64,000 nt of DNA. Source: an uncultured Sulfurovum sp. Lineage in GTDB: Bacteria; Campylobacterota; Campylobacteria; Campylobacterales; Sulfurovaceae. The notes beneath the pieces are model-generated. The model was not told the origin of the DNA. It ran no database searches and worked only from the letters and a program-made list of their open reading frames with translations. Shown piece by piece: positions 53,243 through 61,660 of this stretch (position 1 is its first letter; every line of letters starts with the position of its first letter). The stretch is taken from assembly GCA_902727915.1 (NCBI GenBank), contig CACVAU010000038.1, forward strand, positions 50,771-114,770, written 5' to 3'. Position numbers and translations under genes: made by a program.

Positions 53243-55048
53243 ATGCAAACAAACTATGGTCTCAATATCTGGGCAGAAGACAATTTTATTATCAAGAACA
53301 ATACGGTCAACATTAACTATAAAAGTCAACCTTCACTACTCGAAATTACTAAATCTTTACGTCAGCAAGGTCACACAGGACCCCTACTTTTACGTTTTCC
53401 TCACCTTATCAAGAAACAGATTTCTAACCTTTATACTGAATTTAACCGAGCCAAACAAGAGTTTAATTATCAAGGAGAGTTTCATGCAGTTTTCCCTCTA
53501 AAAGTAAACCCATATCCTAACTTTGTTCATGCACTCATGGATGTTTCTAAAGAGTATAACTATGGCTTAGAAGCTGGATCTAAAGCAGAACTTATTATTG
53601 CTATGACCCATACGCCACTTGGTGCGCCAATTACGGTTAATGGCTTTAAAGATAAAGAGATGATTTCACTCTGTTTTATTGCCAAAGAAATGGGACATAA
53701 TATTACCATCACCATAGAAGGCTTGGGCGAACTTGAAACAATTATTCAGGTTCACAATGAATTTAATCAAACACAAGAAAAAAACATTATTCCTAAAATT
53801 GGTGTGCGTATTCGTTTACACAGTTCAGGCATAGGTACTTGGGCAAAAAGTGCTGGATACTCTTCTAAGTTTGGTCTTACCTCTACAGAACTTTTAGAAG
53901 CTTATGACCTTATGCATACTCATAATTTATTAGGAGAGCTATGGATGGTACATTTTCATATAGGTTCTCAAATGTCTGAAATCAACCCTCTAAAAAAGGC
54001 TCTACGTGAAGCTGGTAATATTTATGCTGATTTAAAAAATCGTGGTGCCTATGCTTTATCTGCCATTAACATTGGGGGTGGTTTGGCTGTTGAATATGGT
54101 CAATATCCTCATAAAAAAGAAATTAACTATACCCTCAACGAGTTTGCCAATGATGTTGTCTTTCTTATCAAAGAGATTGCTAAAAATAAAAATATTCATG
54201 AGCCTGACATTTTTACAGAGTCTGGTCGGTTTATTGCTGCATCACATGCCGTACTTATTGCACCTGTGTTAGAACTTTTTTCACAAGATTATCAAGAAAA
54301 GTCTTTACGTATTAAAAAAGAAAACCCTCCTCTTATTATAGAATTGAATGCATTATGGAAAGATTTAAACCGTCTTAATGCTAGAGAATATCTTCATGAT
54401 GCGCTCGATCATATGGAAAGCCTTTTAACCTTATTTGATTTAGGATACATCGATTTAGAAGACCGTTCTAATGCTGAAATATTGGTTCACCTTATTATTA
54501 AAAAAGCCATTTTACTGCTTTCCGATGGCTCTCAAGAGTTAGTAAAATTACAAAATAAAATTCAAGAACGCTACTTAGTTAACTTCTCTGCCTTTCAATC
54601 ATTAGCAGACTTTTGGGGCTTAAAACAACACTTTCCTGTTATGCCTATCGATAAATTAGAGAGCCAAGCAACCAATCCTGCAACACTGTGGGACATTACC
54701 TGTGACTCTGATGGAGAAATTCCTTTTGATGACAATGCACCTCTTTACTTACATGATGTCAACATCAATCAAGAAGAGTACTTCTTAGCTTTTTTTCTGA
54801 CAGGTGCTTATCAAGAAGTACTGGGAATGCAACATAACCTCTTTACACATCCTACTGAAGTTAGTGTAACATTCGATGAAAATGGAATGTTTAATTTTTC
54901 AAAGCTTGTAGAAGCACAAAATACCTTAGATGTTTTAAATAATATAGGCTATATAAAAAAGTCTATCAGTAAAAAACTTTTACAAAAGCTAACACGCTAT
55001 TTAAATGAAAATAGTTATTTAAAAAGTGTTATCGCTTCAAAAGTTTAA
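53243..55048 (+). CDS. speA: Biosynthetic arginine decarboxylase
   Basis: SpeA makes agmatine from arginine for polyamine synthesis. The 601-residue fold-III PLP enzyme has FHAVFPLKVNPYPNFV with the PLP lysine, GLEAGSKAEL, HFHIGSQ, INIGGGLAVEYG and TESGRFIAASHAVL, then the C-terminal VTFDENGMFNFSK. It is a little shorter than the E. coli enzyme (about 658). Agmatine would then pass to the agmatine deiminase route, which is not in the window. Confidence 0.95.
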   Translation: MQTNYGLNIWAEDNFIIKNNTVNINYKSQPSLLEITKSLRQQGHTGPLLLRFPHLIKKQISNLYTEFNRAKQEFNYQGEFHAVFPLKVNPYPNFVHALMDVSKEYNYGLEAGSKAELIIAMTHTPLGAPITVNGFKDKEMISLCFIAKEMGHNITITIEGLGELETIIQVHNEFNQTQEKNIIPKIGVRIRLHSSGIGTWAKSAGYSSKFGLTSTELLEAYDLMHTHNLLGELWMVHFHIGSQMSEINPLKKALREAGNIYADLKNRGAYALSAINIGGGLAVEYGQYPHKKEINYTLNEFANDVVFLIKEIAKNKNIHEPDIFTESGRFIAASHAVLIAPVLELFSQDYQEKSLRIKKENPPLIIELNALWKDLNRLNAREYLHDALDHMESLLTLFDLGYIDLEDRSNAEILVHLIIKKAILLLSDGSQELVKLQNKIQERYLVNFSAFQSLADFWGLKQHFPVMPIDKLESQATNPATLWDITCDSDGEIPFDDNAPLYLHDVNINQEEYFLAFFLTGAYQEVLGMQHNLFTHPTEVSVTFDENGMFNFSKLVEAQNTLDVLNNIGYIKKSISKKLLQKLTRYLNENSYLKSVIASKV

Positions 55049-55173
55049 AAATTACCTAAAATCAGAGAGTTTTTATCTTATTTATAAATAAAATTTATTA
55101 AAAATATAATTATTATTCAGTTTTACTTAATTAATTACTTGTTATTATTTTAAAAATAACAAAGGATTATAAG

Positions 55174-55581
55174 ATGAAACCTATAATTAAAACAACGATA
55201 ACAGCTTTGACAATTGTTTTATTGTCTCAACCCCTTTTCGCAACAGATGCAAGTAATCTACATGCATGTTTTAATAATGTTGAAAACGAAAAAGTTGTAA
55301 CCATTGATGTTAATAAATTTAGTTATGTATGGTTAAAACTTCATAATGAACATAACGAAATCTCTTATTCTCAAGAACATTTACAAAACTATCTTGATGT
55401 TGTTTTAGACAATAACGATGATACTTTAGATGTAGAAAGATTTGCACATTTATGGGAAAAAGCTGGAAACAGAACAAAAGAAGATCATTTAACTAAACGT
55501 TTAGCAAATATGGTTGAAAAAAGTAATACTAAAGATGATTGTTATCAGGCAACTGATACACGTGAAAATACGAATAAATAA
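55174..55581 (+). CDS. Secreted small protein with EF-hand-like loop
   Basis: The 135-residue protein has a signal peptide (TTITALTIVLLSQPLFA) and a helical body. DNNDDTLDVERFAHLW resembles a calcium EF-hand loop (Asp, Asn, Asp, Thr, Leu, Glu-Arg-Phe), and an earlier TIDVNKFSYVWLK may be the paired half. Two cysteines near the ends may form a disulfide. It is probably periplasmic. A 6-bp hairpin (GTTATT/AATAAC) lies immediately before its AAAGGA ribosome site. The function is unknown. Confidence 0.72.
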   Translation: MKPIIKTTITALTIVLLSQPLFATDASNLHACFNNVENEKVVTIDVNKFSYVWLKLHNEHNEISYSQEHLQNYLDVVLDNNDDTLDVERFAHLWEKAGNRTKEDHLTKRLANMVEKSNTKDDCYQATDTRENTNK

Positions 55582-55593
55582 AAGCATATAAAA

Positions 55594-55623
55594 GAGTAAA
55601 AGTTACCCTATAAACTTTTACTC
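55594..55623. terminator. Shared hairpin between EF-hand gene and truD
   Basis: A perfect 11-bp stem GAGTAAAAGTT/AACTTTTACTC has an 8-base loop. On the minus strand it is followed by TTTTATAT. The truD stop codon lies in the loop and its last codons in the stem, so it ends truD and probably also the convergent EF-hand gene. Confidence 0.75.
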
Positions 55624-56696
55624 CTAAACCCCTCACCCCTTAAAACATCCAAAACATTAGTAGCATAGCAACCCTTAGGTAACGTAAATTCTAACTCATA
55701 ATGAGCTTTTTCTTCGACATAATTCTTTTTAATCTCTGTTACTTTTATCCATGCATAACGTCTTGCACCATTTTCTGCTATCTCTTGGTCATACTCTTTT
55801 TCTATAAGTTCAGAAACCTTGGTAGTTCTACTAACACGTTTTCCAGCTAATAGTCCAGAAGGGGCTATGTCAAATTCTGAAAAACGTTTTGCTTCTTCTT
55901 GTAAATTTTCTAATTCAAATACGCGTCCAAAAGGATAATGCATCATTAAGTCCCCTTCTAAGATTTTAAAGAAGTGAGGTTGTTCTTTTGTTCCTTTTAA
56001 AGAGCCTTCTGGTAAATCGAAAACACGTTCAGCTTCAGCTTCTGAAAATGCTTCTAAAAGCATGGAGAGTTCTATACGTTTTGAAAGCCATTGATTAAAA
56101 AGATGAGACTGATATGCATTGAGTAAAAAAGTTCGTTTCTTTTTGTCTCTCATCTTTAATGTACCCTCTACTATCTTCTGACCATCTTTCCAGTTATCAC
56201 CATGATTACCAAAGCGTTGGTTTCCAAAATAGTTTGGTACACCATTGTTTTTAACCCACTTAAGTACAGAGTTAAGCTTATCCTTTTGAACACCCAAGAC
56301 CTTTTTAAGACGTACTTTAAAATGGTTTCCTTTTAAATGCCCTATTCGAATTTTATTATTATGTCTAAAGGTATTTAATATCTTAATTTTTTCATGATTA
56401 AAGGTTTTAAGTATTTCTTCGTTGTCTTTGGCTGGAAGAGAAATGTATTGCATCGTCATGGCATGTTTGTCTTTTAAACCAGCATAACCTATGTCACGCT
56501 GTTTGATTTTACAATACTTTGCAATGGCTGAGACCATCTCCCATGTTGTCATGTCTTTTTTACGTACATGTAAAATGAGATGTTCACCCTCACCTGTAAA
56601 CTCATACAGAGGAATTTCGTCAACAATAAAGTCACGGCTTGAAGGGTTAAATATAAAGTTATTTTTTACTTTTACAGGGTATAGAAGGTTTTCCAT
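55608..56696 (-). CDS. truD: tRNA pseudouridine(13) synthase TruD
   Basis: The 362-residue enzyme makes pseudouridine-13 in tRNA-Glu. It has DEIPLYEFTGEGEHLILHVRKKDMTTWE, the catalytic Asp in GYAGLKDKHAMTMQYIS, GNHFKVRLKKV and PNYFGNQRFG, all typical of TruD, which is much longer than other synthases. It lies just downstream of tRNA-Met, transcribed in the same direction. The 3' end is built into a terminator hairpin. Confidence 0.96.
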   Translation of the reverse strand: MENLLYPVKVKNNFIFNPSSRDFIVDEIPLYEFTGEGEHLILHVRKKDMTTWEMVSAIAKYCKIKQRDIGYAGLKDKHAMTMQYISLPAKDNEEILKTFNHEKIKILNTFRHNNKIRIGHLKGNHFKVRLKKVLGVQKDKLNSVLKWVKNNGVPNYFGNQRFGNHGDNWKDGQKIVEGTLKMRDKKKRTFLLNAYQSHLFNQWLSKRIELSMLLEAFSEAEAERVFDLPEGSLKGTKEQPHFFKILEGDLMMHYPFGRVFELENLQEEAKRFSEFDIAPSGLLAGKRVSRTTKVSELIEKEYDQEIAENGARRYAWIKVTEIKKNYVEEKAHYELEFTLPKGCYATNVLDVLRGEGFRSKSL

Positions 56697-56756
56697 GGGT
56701 ATCTTTCATCTAAGAACTAAAAATAGGATAATTAATGATTTTTAAAGAGTTAAAAG

Positions 56757-56833
56757 TGGTGGGTCGGGGGAGACTCGAACTCCCGACCACTCGGTTATGA
56801 GCCGAGTGCTCTAACCAACTGAGCTACCGACCC
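56757..56833 (-). tRNA. tRNA-Met (anticodon CAT)
   Basis: The cloverleaf on the minus strand is complete. The acceptor is GGGTCGG/CCGACCC with discriminator A and encoded CCA. The D loop is TAGCTCAGTTGGTTAGAGCA, the anticodon stem CTCGG/CCGAG with loop CTCATAA, and the T arm GGGAGTTCGAGTCTCCC. The CAT anticodon means elongator Met or lysidine-modified Ile2; the G-C-rich stem and the elongator-type D loop favour Met, but I cannot exclude Ile2. It is not initiator, since it has a perfectly paired 1-72 base pair. Confidence 0.87.
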
Positions 56834-56856
56834 GTTAGAGCAAAAATTATTAAATT

Positions 56857-57990
56857 CTAAAGATTTTTCTTCATCATCGTTATTTTTGAGTCCGAATTAT
56901 ACATAAAATAAAAGCGAAATGCAAGTAAATTCTCTAAAATACCAAAAAGAAATGAGAAAATAATAAAAGAAGTTCCTCCATGAGAGAACATGGGTAAGGG
57001 AAGACCAACAACGGGTGCTAAACCAATGGTCATAAGAATATTCACCGTCATATAAATAAAAAATAAAAAAGCAATACCAGCTGAAACAACACGCACAAAA
57101 TAATCTTTTACATTACTCATGGAAATAAATAATAAATGTATAATAAGGGCAATATAGAGTCCAATCGTTGCCATCATGCCTACAAAACCTAAACGTTCTC
57201 CTAAATAAGCAAAAATAAAATCTGTTGAAGAAACAGGTAAAAATTTTAACTGGGTTTGCGTTGCATCTTCTCTATTTTGCCCATCCATCCCTCCTGAACC
57301 AATAGCAATCATGGATTGCTGAACATGATAACTTGGTTTACCAATAAAGTTTGCAATACGTTGTTTTTGATAAGGTTTTAAACCATGTGTATAGAGGACA
57401 GGTGCTGCCAACCCAATAACCAATAACAGTGTAATCCAAATACGTGCTTGAACCCCAATAATAAATAAAACCCCAAAACCACTTAATAATAAAACCAACC
57501 CCGTTCCCAAGTCTGGCTCTTTTGCAATCAATACAAAGGGAATCAAAATATAAATTGCCAGTTTAATAAACATTTTCCAACCATAACCATCTTTATGAGG
57601 AGGGTTTCTTGAAATAATATAAGCCAACATCAAAAGAACAGTAATTTTAATAAATTCAGAAGGCTGTAATGTAATACCAATACCTGGAATTTCTATCCAT
57701 CGTTTAGCACCTAAAATGGTTTTTCCAAAAAATTCAACACTAAAAAGAAGTACTAAGTTTAACCAATAAGCTAGAGGAATAAGCCATTGATACTTACGCC
57801 AAGGAATTAAAAAAGCAAGGAAAAAAATACCTGCTGAAATGCCATAATAAACCATTTGTTTATGGAAAAGATATTCATTAATTTCGTACACTAGATAAGA
57901 TGATATGGCAAAAAGAGGTAAAAGTTGTAATATTAATATAAAATTTATTTGTTGGAGAATACGTCTATCAAATTGGAACCAATTGTTCAT
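56857..57990 (-). CDS. rodA: Rod shape-determining protein RodA
   Basis: RodA is the SEDS glycosyltransferase that works with PBP2 in cell elongation. The 377-residue integral membrane protein has about ten helices and conserved SEDS motifs WIEIPGIGITLQPSEF, KEPDLGTGLVLLL, FLPVSSTDFIFAYLGER and PMFSHGGTSF. It is not FtsW, judging by LQPSEF and length. Its partner PBP2 is encoded near 12 kb. tRNA-Met lies 24 bases downstream, upstream of truD, on the same strand. Confidence 0.94.
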   Translation of the reverse strand: MNNWFQFDRRILQQINFILILQLLPLFAISSYLVYEINEYLFHKQMVYYGISAGIFFLAFLIPWRKYQWLIPLAYWLNLVLLFSVEFFGKTILGAKRWIEIPGIGITLQPSEFIKITVLLMLAYIISRNPPHKDGYGWKMFIKLAIYILIPFVLIAKEPDLGTGLVLLLSGFGVLFIIGVQARIWITLLLVIGLAAPVLYTHGLKPYQKQRIANFIGKPSYHVQQSMIAIGSGGMDGQNREDATQTQLKFLPVSSTDFIFAYLGERLGFVGMMATIGLYIALIIHLLFISMSNVKDYFVRVVSAGIAFLFFIYMTVNILMTIGLAPVVGLPLPMFSHGGTSFIIFSFLFGILENLLAFRFYFMYNSDSKITMMKKNL

Positions 57991-58045
57991 TTATTAAATC
58001 TTTTTTATAAGCATTATACAAAGCTAATGATAAAGAGGAGATTTA

Positions 58046-58157
58046 ATCTTAAGTAGTGCTAGTATTTTAATTACAAAGGAGAAACACTGTCATAAAGGAA
58101 AAGAATTTTTAATTTAAAAGGAGGAAGAAAATCATAAACAATTCAACTACTTAAGAT
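58046..58157. repeat. Widely spaced inverted repeat in a non-coding gap
   Basis: ATCTTAAGTAGT (58046-58057) and its exact complement ACTACTTAAGAT (58146-58157) flank 88 bases in the 240-base gap between rodA and a helicase gene. The spacer holds three purine-rich AAGGA-type sites without start codons and frames behind them. I see no gene here. It might fold as a structured 5' leader of rodA or a small RNA. Confidence 0.4.
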
Positions 58158-58230
58158 ATGAAAGAATTATAACTTAATCAGATAAATTTACTCTTAATTA
58201 CAAAAGAAATATTTGTTTTTTTTATAAGAA

Positions 58231-59553
58231 TTAAAAGTGTCGCTTATTTATGCTCTTTTGTCCTCCTGATTTCTTCTTATCTCCTGTACCTTTTTTACCC
58301 ATTCCCTCTTTTTTCATCATTTTATCAGCCAATTCTTTTGCTTTTTTCATATTTACACTTTTTTTCTTAATTTCTTTTTTTACTTTTCTATTTGTTAGAG
58401 TTATATTAGCATTAAGCATAAAACCTTCTGTTTCAAAAATTTCCAGCTTTTTATTTATTAATGTTTCAATATCAGTTAACTGTGTTTTTTCTTTTTCACA
58501 AATTAATGACAATGCCATACCCTCTTTACCTGCTCTACCTGTTCTACCTATTCTATGAATATAATCTTCATTATTTAATGCTAACTCAAAATTTATTACA
58601 TATGGTAAATTAATAATATCTAAACCTCTAGCAGCAACATCTGTTGCCACTAAAACAGATATCTCTTCTAATTTAAAAGCATCAAGTGCCTCTTTTCTCA
58701 TACCTTGACTTTTATCACCATGAATAGCCAAAGCTTTTATCTTTTTAGCTTTTAAATTTTCCACAATTTTATCTGCTTGTAATTTAGTGTTGGTAAATAC
58801 CAATACCTGATGCCAATTATTCCGAACAATAAGCTCACAAAGTAAAGGCATTTTATCTTCTTCATTGACATAGTGAGCCATTTGTCTTACTTGTTTTGTT
58901 GCTAAATTCTCTTTGTCGATTTCAATAGTTATCGACTGTCTTAAAAATGACTTCGCTAAGGTCATGATAGGTTTAGGAAACGTTGCTGAAAACATTACTG
59001 AATGTCGCGTCTTAGGCGTTAGAGCAATGATTTTACGTATGTCATCAATAAAACCCATTTCTAACATTTTATCAGCTTCATCCAAAACTATCATCTCTAC
59101 TTCATCTAAATTTAAAGAGCCATTTTTTATGTGATCAAGCACACGTCCTGTGGTTCCAACAGCTATATTGGCACCTGCCCGTATGGCTGAGATTTGTGAA
59201 CCCAGTTTAATCCCTCCATAAAGTGCAACAGAACTATGCGTATACTCTTTAGCGTATGCTTCTATTTTATTATGAATTTGTATCACTAGCTCTCTTGTAG
59301 GTGCTAAAATAAGTGCTTGCATTTTATATCTAACATCAGCAGTTTTCACAACGGTACTTTCTTCTAAATTTTCAAGCATAGGCAAAACAAAAGAAGCAGT
59401 TTTTCCTGTTCCTGTTTGAGAAGTTGCTAAAATATCTTTTTTAGCTAAAAGTAAGGGAATACTTTTTTCTTGAATCTCTGTAGGTTTATCATAGTTTAAA
59501 TCTTGAAGAGTTTGTAAAAGTTTCGTACTGAGCTTTAATGTTTTAAATGACAA
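58231..59553 (-). CDS. DEAD-box RNA helicase (second)
   Basis: The 440-residue protein has all helicase motifs: Q motif DKPTEIQEKSIPLLL, motif I SQTGTGKTAS, DEAD in MIVLDEADKML, SAT, TDVAARGLDI and HRIGRTGRAG. A lysine- and glycine-rich tail (KKEGMGKKGTGDKKKSGGQK) probably binds RNA. The start codon is TTG, with AGGA 6 bases upstream. It resembles RhlE. It is distinct from the helicase at 32.4 kb, so the organism has at least two. Confidence 0.93.
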   Translation of the reverse strand: MSFKTLKLSTKLLQTLQDLNYDKPTEIQEKSIPLLLAKKDILATSQTGTGKTASFVLPMLENLEESTVVKTADVRYKMQALILAPTRELVIQIHNKIEAYAKEYTHSSVALYGGIKLGSQISAIRAGANIAVGTTGRVLDHIKNGSLNLDEVEMIVLDEADKMLEMGFIDDIRKIIALTPKTRHSVMFSATFPKPIMTLAKSFLRQSITIEIDKENLATKQVRQMAHYVNEEDKMPLLCELIVRNNWHQVLVFTNTKLQADKIVENLKAKKIKALAIHGDKSQGMRKEALDAFKLEEISVLVATDVAARGLDIINLPYVINFELALNNEDYIHRIGRTGRAGKEGMALSLICEKEKTQLTDIETLINKKLEIFETEGFMLNANITLTNRKVKKEIKKKSVNMKKAKELADKMMKKEGMGKKGTGDKKKSGGQKSINKRHF

Positions 59554-59600
59554 AGAGAATCCTAGTCGATTAGATTTAGAATTATAACAAATATTTAGGA

Positions 59601-59606
59601 TATAAT
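59601..59606 (+). promoter_or_regulatory. -10 box of yebC
   Basis: TATAAT lies 48 bases before the start of the YebC gene, in the 101-base divergent gap with the helicase. The AAAGGA site is at 59641-59646. Confidence 0.55.
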
Positions 59607-59654
59607 TTCAGCAATATTTTTCAATGGATAATTTAATAAATAAAAGGATTTTTT

Positions 59655-60392
59655 ATGGGTAGAGCGTTTGAATACCGTAAAGCAGCGAAGATGAAAAGAT
59701 GGGGAGCCATGTCTAAAATATTCCCTAAACTAGGTAAAGTAATTACCATGGCAGCCAAAGCAGGTAGCCCTGACCCTGACATGAACCCTAGACTTCGTAC
59801 AGCTATCTTAACGGCAAAAGCTCAAAATATGCCTAAGCATAATATTGAAGCAGCCATTCAAAGAGCATCAGGTAAAGATGCTGCTGATATTAAAGAGCTA
59901 CACTATGAAGCAAAAGGACCTTATGGAACGCAATTTATCATTGACTGTGCTACAGACAATGGAACACGAACGGTTGCCAATGTAAAAGCTGCACTTTCAC
60001 GTAACGCTGCTGAAATGCTGACAACAGGTTCTTTAAACTTTATGTTTAACCGTAAGTCCGTTTTTACTTTTGACAAGACAAGTGAAATGGACTTAGAAGA
60101 GTTAGAGTTAGAGCTTATTGATGCTGGTCTTGAAGAGATTGAAGAGGACATTGAGCCACAAGAAGATGCAGAAGACAAAAATATTGTTAGAGTATTTGGT
60201 GAATTTGCTTCTTTTGGAGATTTATCTAAAGCATTAGAAGAGATGAACATAGAAGTGACAAAAGGTGAACACCAGTACATTGCTAACACTCCTATTGACC
60301 TTACAGATGAACAAATAGAAGAAGTAGATGTATTAATAGATAGACTTGAAGAAGATGAAGATGTTCAAGCTGTTTATACAAATATAAACTAA
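59655..60392 (+). CDS. yebC: YebC/PmpR-family protein
   Basis: The 245-residue protein has the full YebC fold: MGRAFEYRKAAKMKRWGAMSKIFPKLGKVI, then KAQNMPKHNIEAAIQRASGKDAADIKELHYEAKGPYGT. YebC proteins are described both as DNA-binding regulators and as translation factors for polyproline stalls. The first residues are those of the epsilon-group form. It is the only plus-strand gene between two minus-strand runs, and a hairpin follows 30 bases after its stop. Confidence 0.94.
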   Translation: MGRAFEYRKAAKMKRWGAMSKIFPKLGKVITMAAKAGSPDPDMNPRLRTAILTAKAQNMPKHNIEAAIQRASGKDAADIKELHYEAKGPYGTQFIIDCATDNGTRTVANVKAALSRNAAEMLTTGSLNFMFNRKSVFTFDKTSEMDLEELELELIDAGLEEIEEDIEPQEDAEDKNIVRVFGEFASFGDLSKALEEMNIEVTKGEHQYIANTPIDLTDEQIEEVDVLIDRLEEDEDVQAVYTNIN

Positions 60393-60414
60393 TTCACCTC
60401 ATCTTTAACTCTAT

Positions 60415-60446
60415 GTAAAAAGACTCAACTTAATCAAAAGTTGAGT
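60415..60446 (-). terminator. Terminator between yebC and the 85-residue gene
   Basis: A perfect 9-bp stem ACTCAACTT/AAGTTGAGT with a 6-base loop is followed on the minus strand by CTTTTT. On the plus strand it follows yebC, so it may work in both directions. Confidence 0.75.
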
Positions 60447-60461
60447 TATACTTCCAAGTAA

Positions 60462-60719
60462 CTACTCTTTTCTTTCAGGTTTTTTATGATTGTTAGGCAC
60501 ACAAGCAAAGTACTTCTTATCTGGTGTATTTTGACAAGTTCCTTCTAAAGTATCACCTCTTCGTGTCTCTACGGTACATTCAGTTCCTACTTCTTCATTA
60601 ACACAAGCTTCAATGGCTTCTGGTGGTGGTTGACCTTTTCCACCCCTTGGTGGTTTTCCATCTTGTGCAAAACTTACTGTCAGTGCTAAAATAGCCAATG
60701 TAGTAACAATTTTTTTCAT
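60462..60719 (-). CDS. Small secreted Cys-containing protein
   Basis: The 85-residue protein has a signal peptide (KKIVTTLAILALTVSFA) and a Gly/Pro-rich mature start (PPRGGKGQPPPEAIEACVNEEVGTEC), with four cysteines. A recurring ExxGTxC/GTC pattern (TECTVETRRGDTLEGTC) suggests a small disulfide-bonded periplasmic domain. I do not know its function. It is followed by a strong terminator and ends the minus-strand run, but a 100-base gap separates it from apbE. Confidence 0.75.
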   Translation of the reverse strand: MKKIVTTLAILALTVSFAQDGKPPRGGKGQPPPEAIEACVNEEVGTECTVETRRGDTLEGTCQNTPDKKYFACVPNNHKKPERKE

Positions 60720-60819
60720 TTTTTATCCTTATCTTGTTTTGATATCCTAATTGTACTTACCCTCATTAAACAATGGGTAATAAAAAGTAAATGCTTCGTA
60801 ACATTGCTATTTTAAGATT

Positions 60820-61635
60820 TTATTTACTAACCCTCAAATCCGAATAAATCAAAAGCTTCTTAAAAGGCACATTCAAAGTATGGTCAATCATAAGTGCTGT
60901 AGAATAAACACCACTTTGCAATGCAGTAGGAGAGAAGACACTGGCTGAAAGTACTTTATTTTGTAGTTCTTCTGTATGCATAATATGCGAATAGTTTTTA
61001 CCTTCAATGGTTTGGTTCCGTGCATAAGAGGCAGATGTTGTAAAAGCTTGGTTTGACAAAGAGATGTCTTGCAAGTACTGTTGAGAGTTTAGTGGGTTTT
61101 TTAAACCTATGTTAAAAGGTGAGCCATTTGGTTTTAGACCTAAGGCATAAATGTCTCCACCAAAGTTAATGAGGGCTGAGGCTATTTTGGCTTTTTTAAC
61201 TATTTTAATGGCATTATCCACGGCGTATTCTTTAATGAATCCACCCAAGTCTATGACGGTATGTGGGTTAGAAAAGTGCAGGAGATCTTTTTTAACATAA
61301 AAATTATCAGCTCCTACATACGCACTTAGCTTTTTTTTATGCGCTTCGATTGCTTTGATGCTGTCGTGACCCATAGACTGTTTGAGTGTACCAACAGTGA
61401 CATCGAAGATTCCATTGGTTTTTGCATAGAACGTTTTGGCAAGTTTGAGTACTTCTTTTGTTTGGTAGTCAACTTTGTTTATCTCTCTTTGGTTTAAAGC
61501 ACTGAGGTAGGAGTTTTTATCGTAGAAATTGTATTTCTTTTCAAGTTTCTTAGAAGAGTCTAAAATATCAGCAGCAACTTTTCTAGCTTTCACCTGTGAA
61601 GTGGCATAAAGATGCACTTCACACGGAGTGGTCAT
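60820..61635 (-). CDS. apbE: FAD:protein FMN transferase (ApbE family)
   Basis: ApbE enzymes move FMN from FAD onto a Thr or Ser of target proteins. The 271-residue protein has the NGIFDVTVGTL region, IDLGGFIKEYAVDNAI (usual KGYAVD, here Glu for Gly), LINFGGDIYALG and the TALQSGVYSTALM metal-site segment. It has no signal peptide: the frame upstream, KQYVFKFTV, looks like family sequence but has no start codon. No ribosome site is obvious. It ends the DUF3570 operon, whose outer-membrane member has two flavinylation-like motifs. Confidence 0.88.
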   Translation of the reverse strand: MTTPCEVHLYATSQVKARKVAADILDSSKKLEKKYNFYDKNSYLSALNQREINKVDYQTKEVLKLAKTFYAKTNGIFDVTVGTLKQSMGHDSIKAIEAHKKKLSAYVGADNFYVKKDLLHFSNPHTVIDLGGFIKEYAVDNAIKIVKKAKIASALINFGGDIYALGLKPNGSPFNIGLKNPLNSQQYLQDISLSNQAFTTSASYARNQTIEGKNYSHIMHTEELQNKVLSASVFSPTALQSGVYSTALMIDHTLNVPFKKLLIYSDLRVSK

Positions 61636-61660
61636 AACAGTGAATTTAAATACGTATTGT

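Noticed and set aside
57991..58230. Possible small gene behind the AAGGAGG motif near 58121
   Set aside because: No ATG, GTG or TTG follows at usable spacing; only ATA is present and the frame closes after a few codons.
59921..60289. 122-codon minus-strand frame inside yebC
   Set aside because: Serine-rich shadow of the acidic yebC coding strand, with no start signal.
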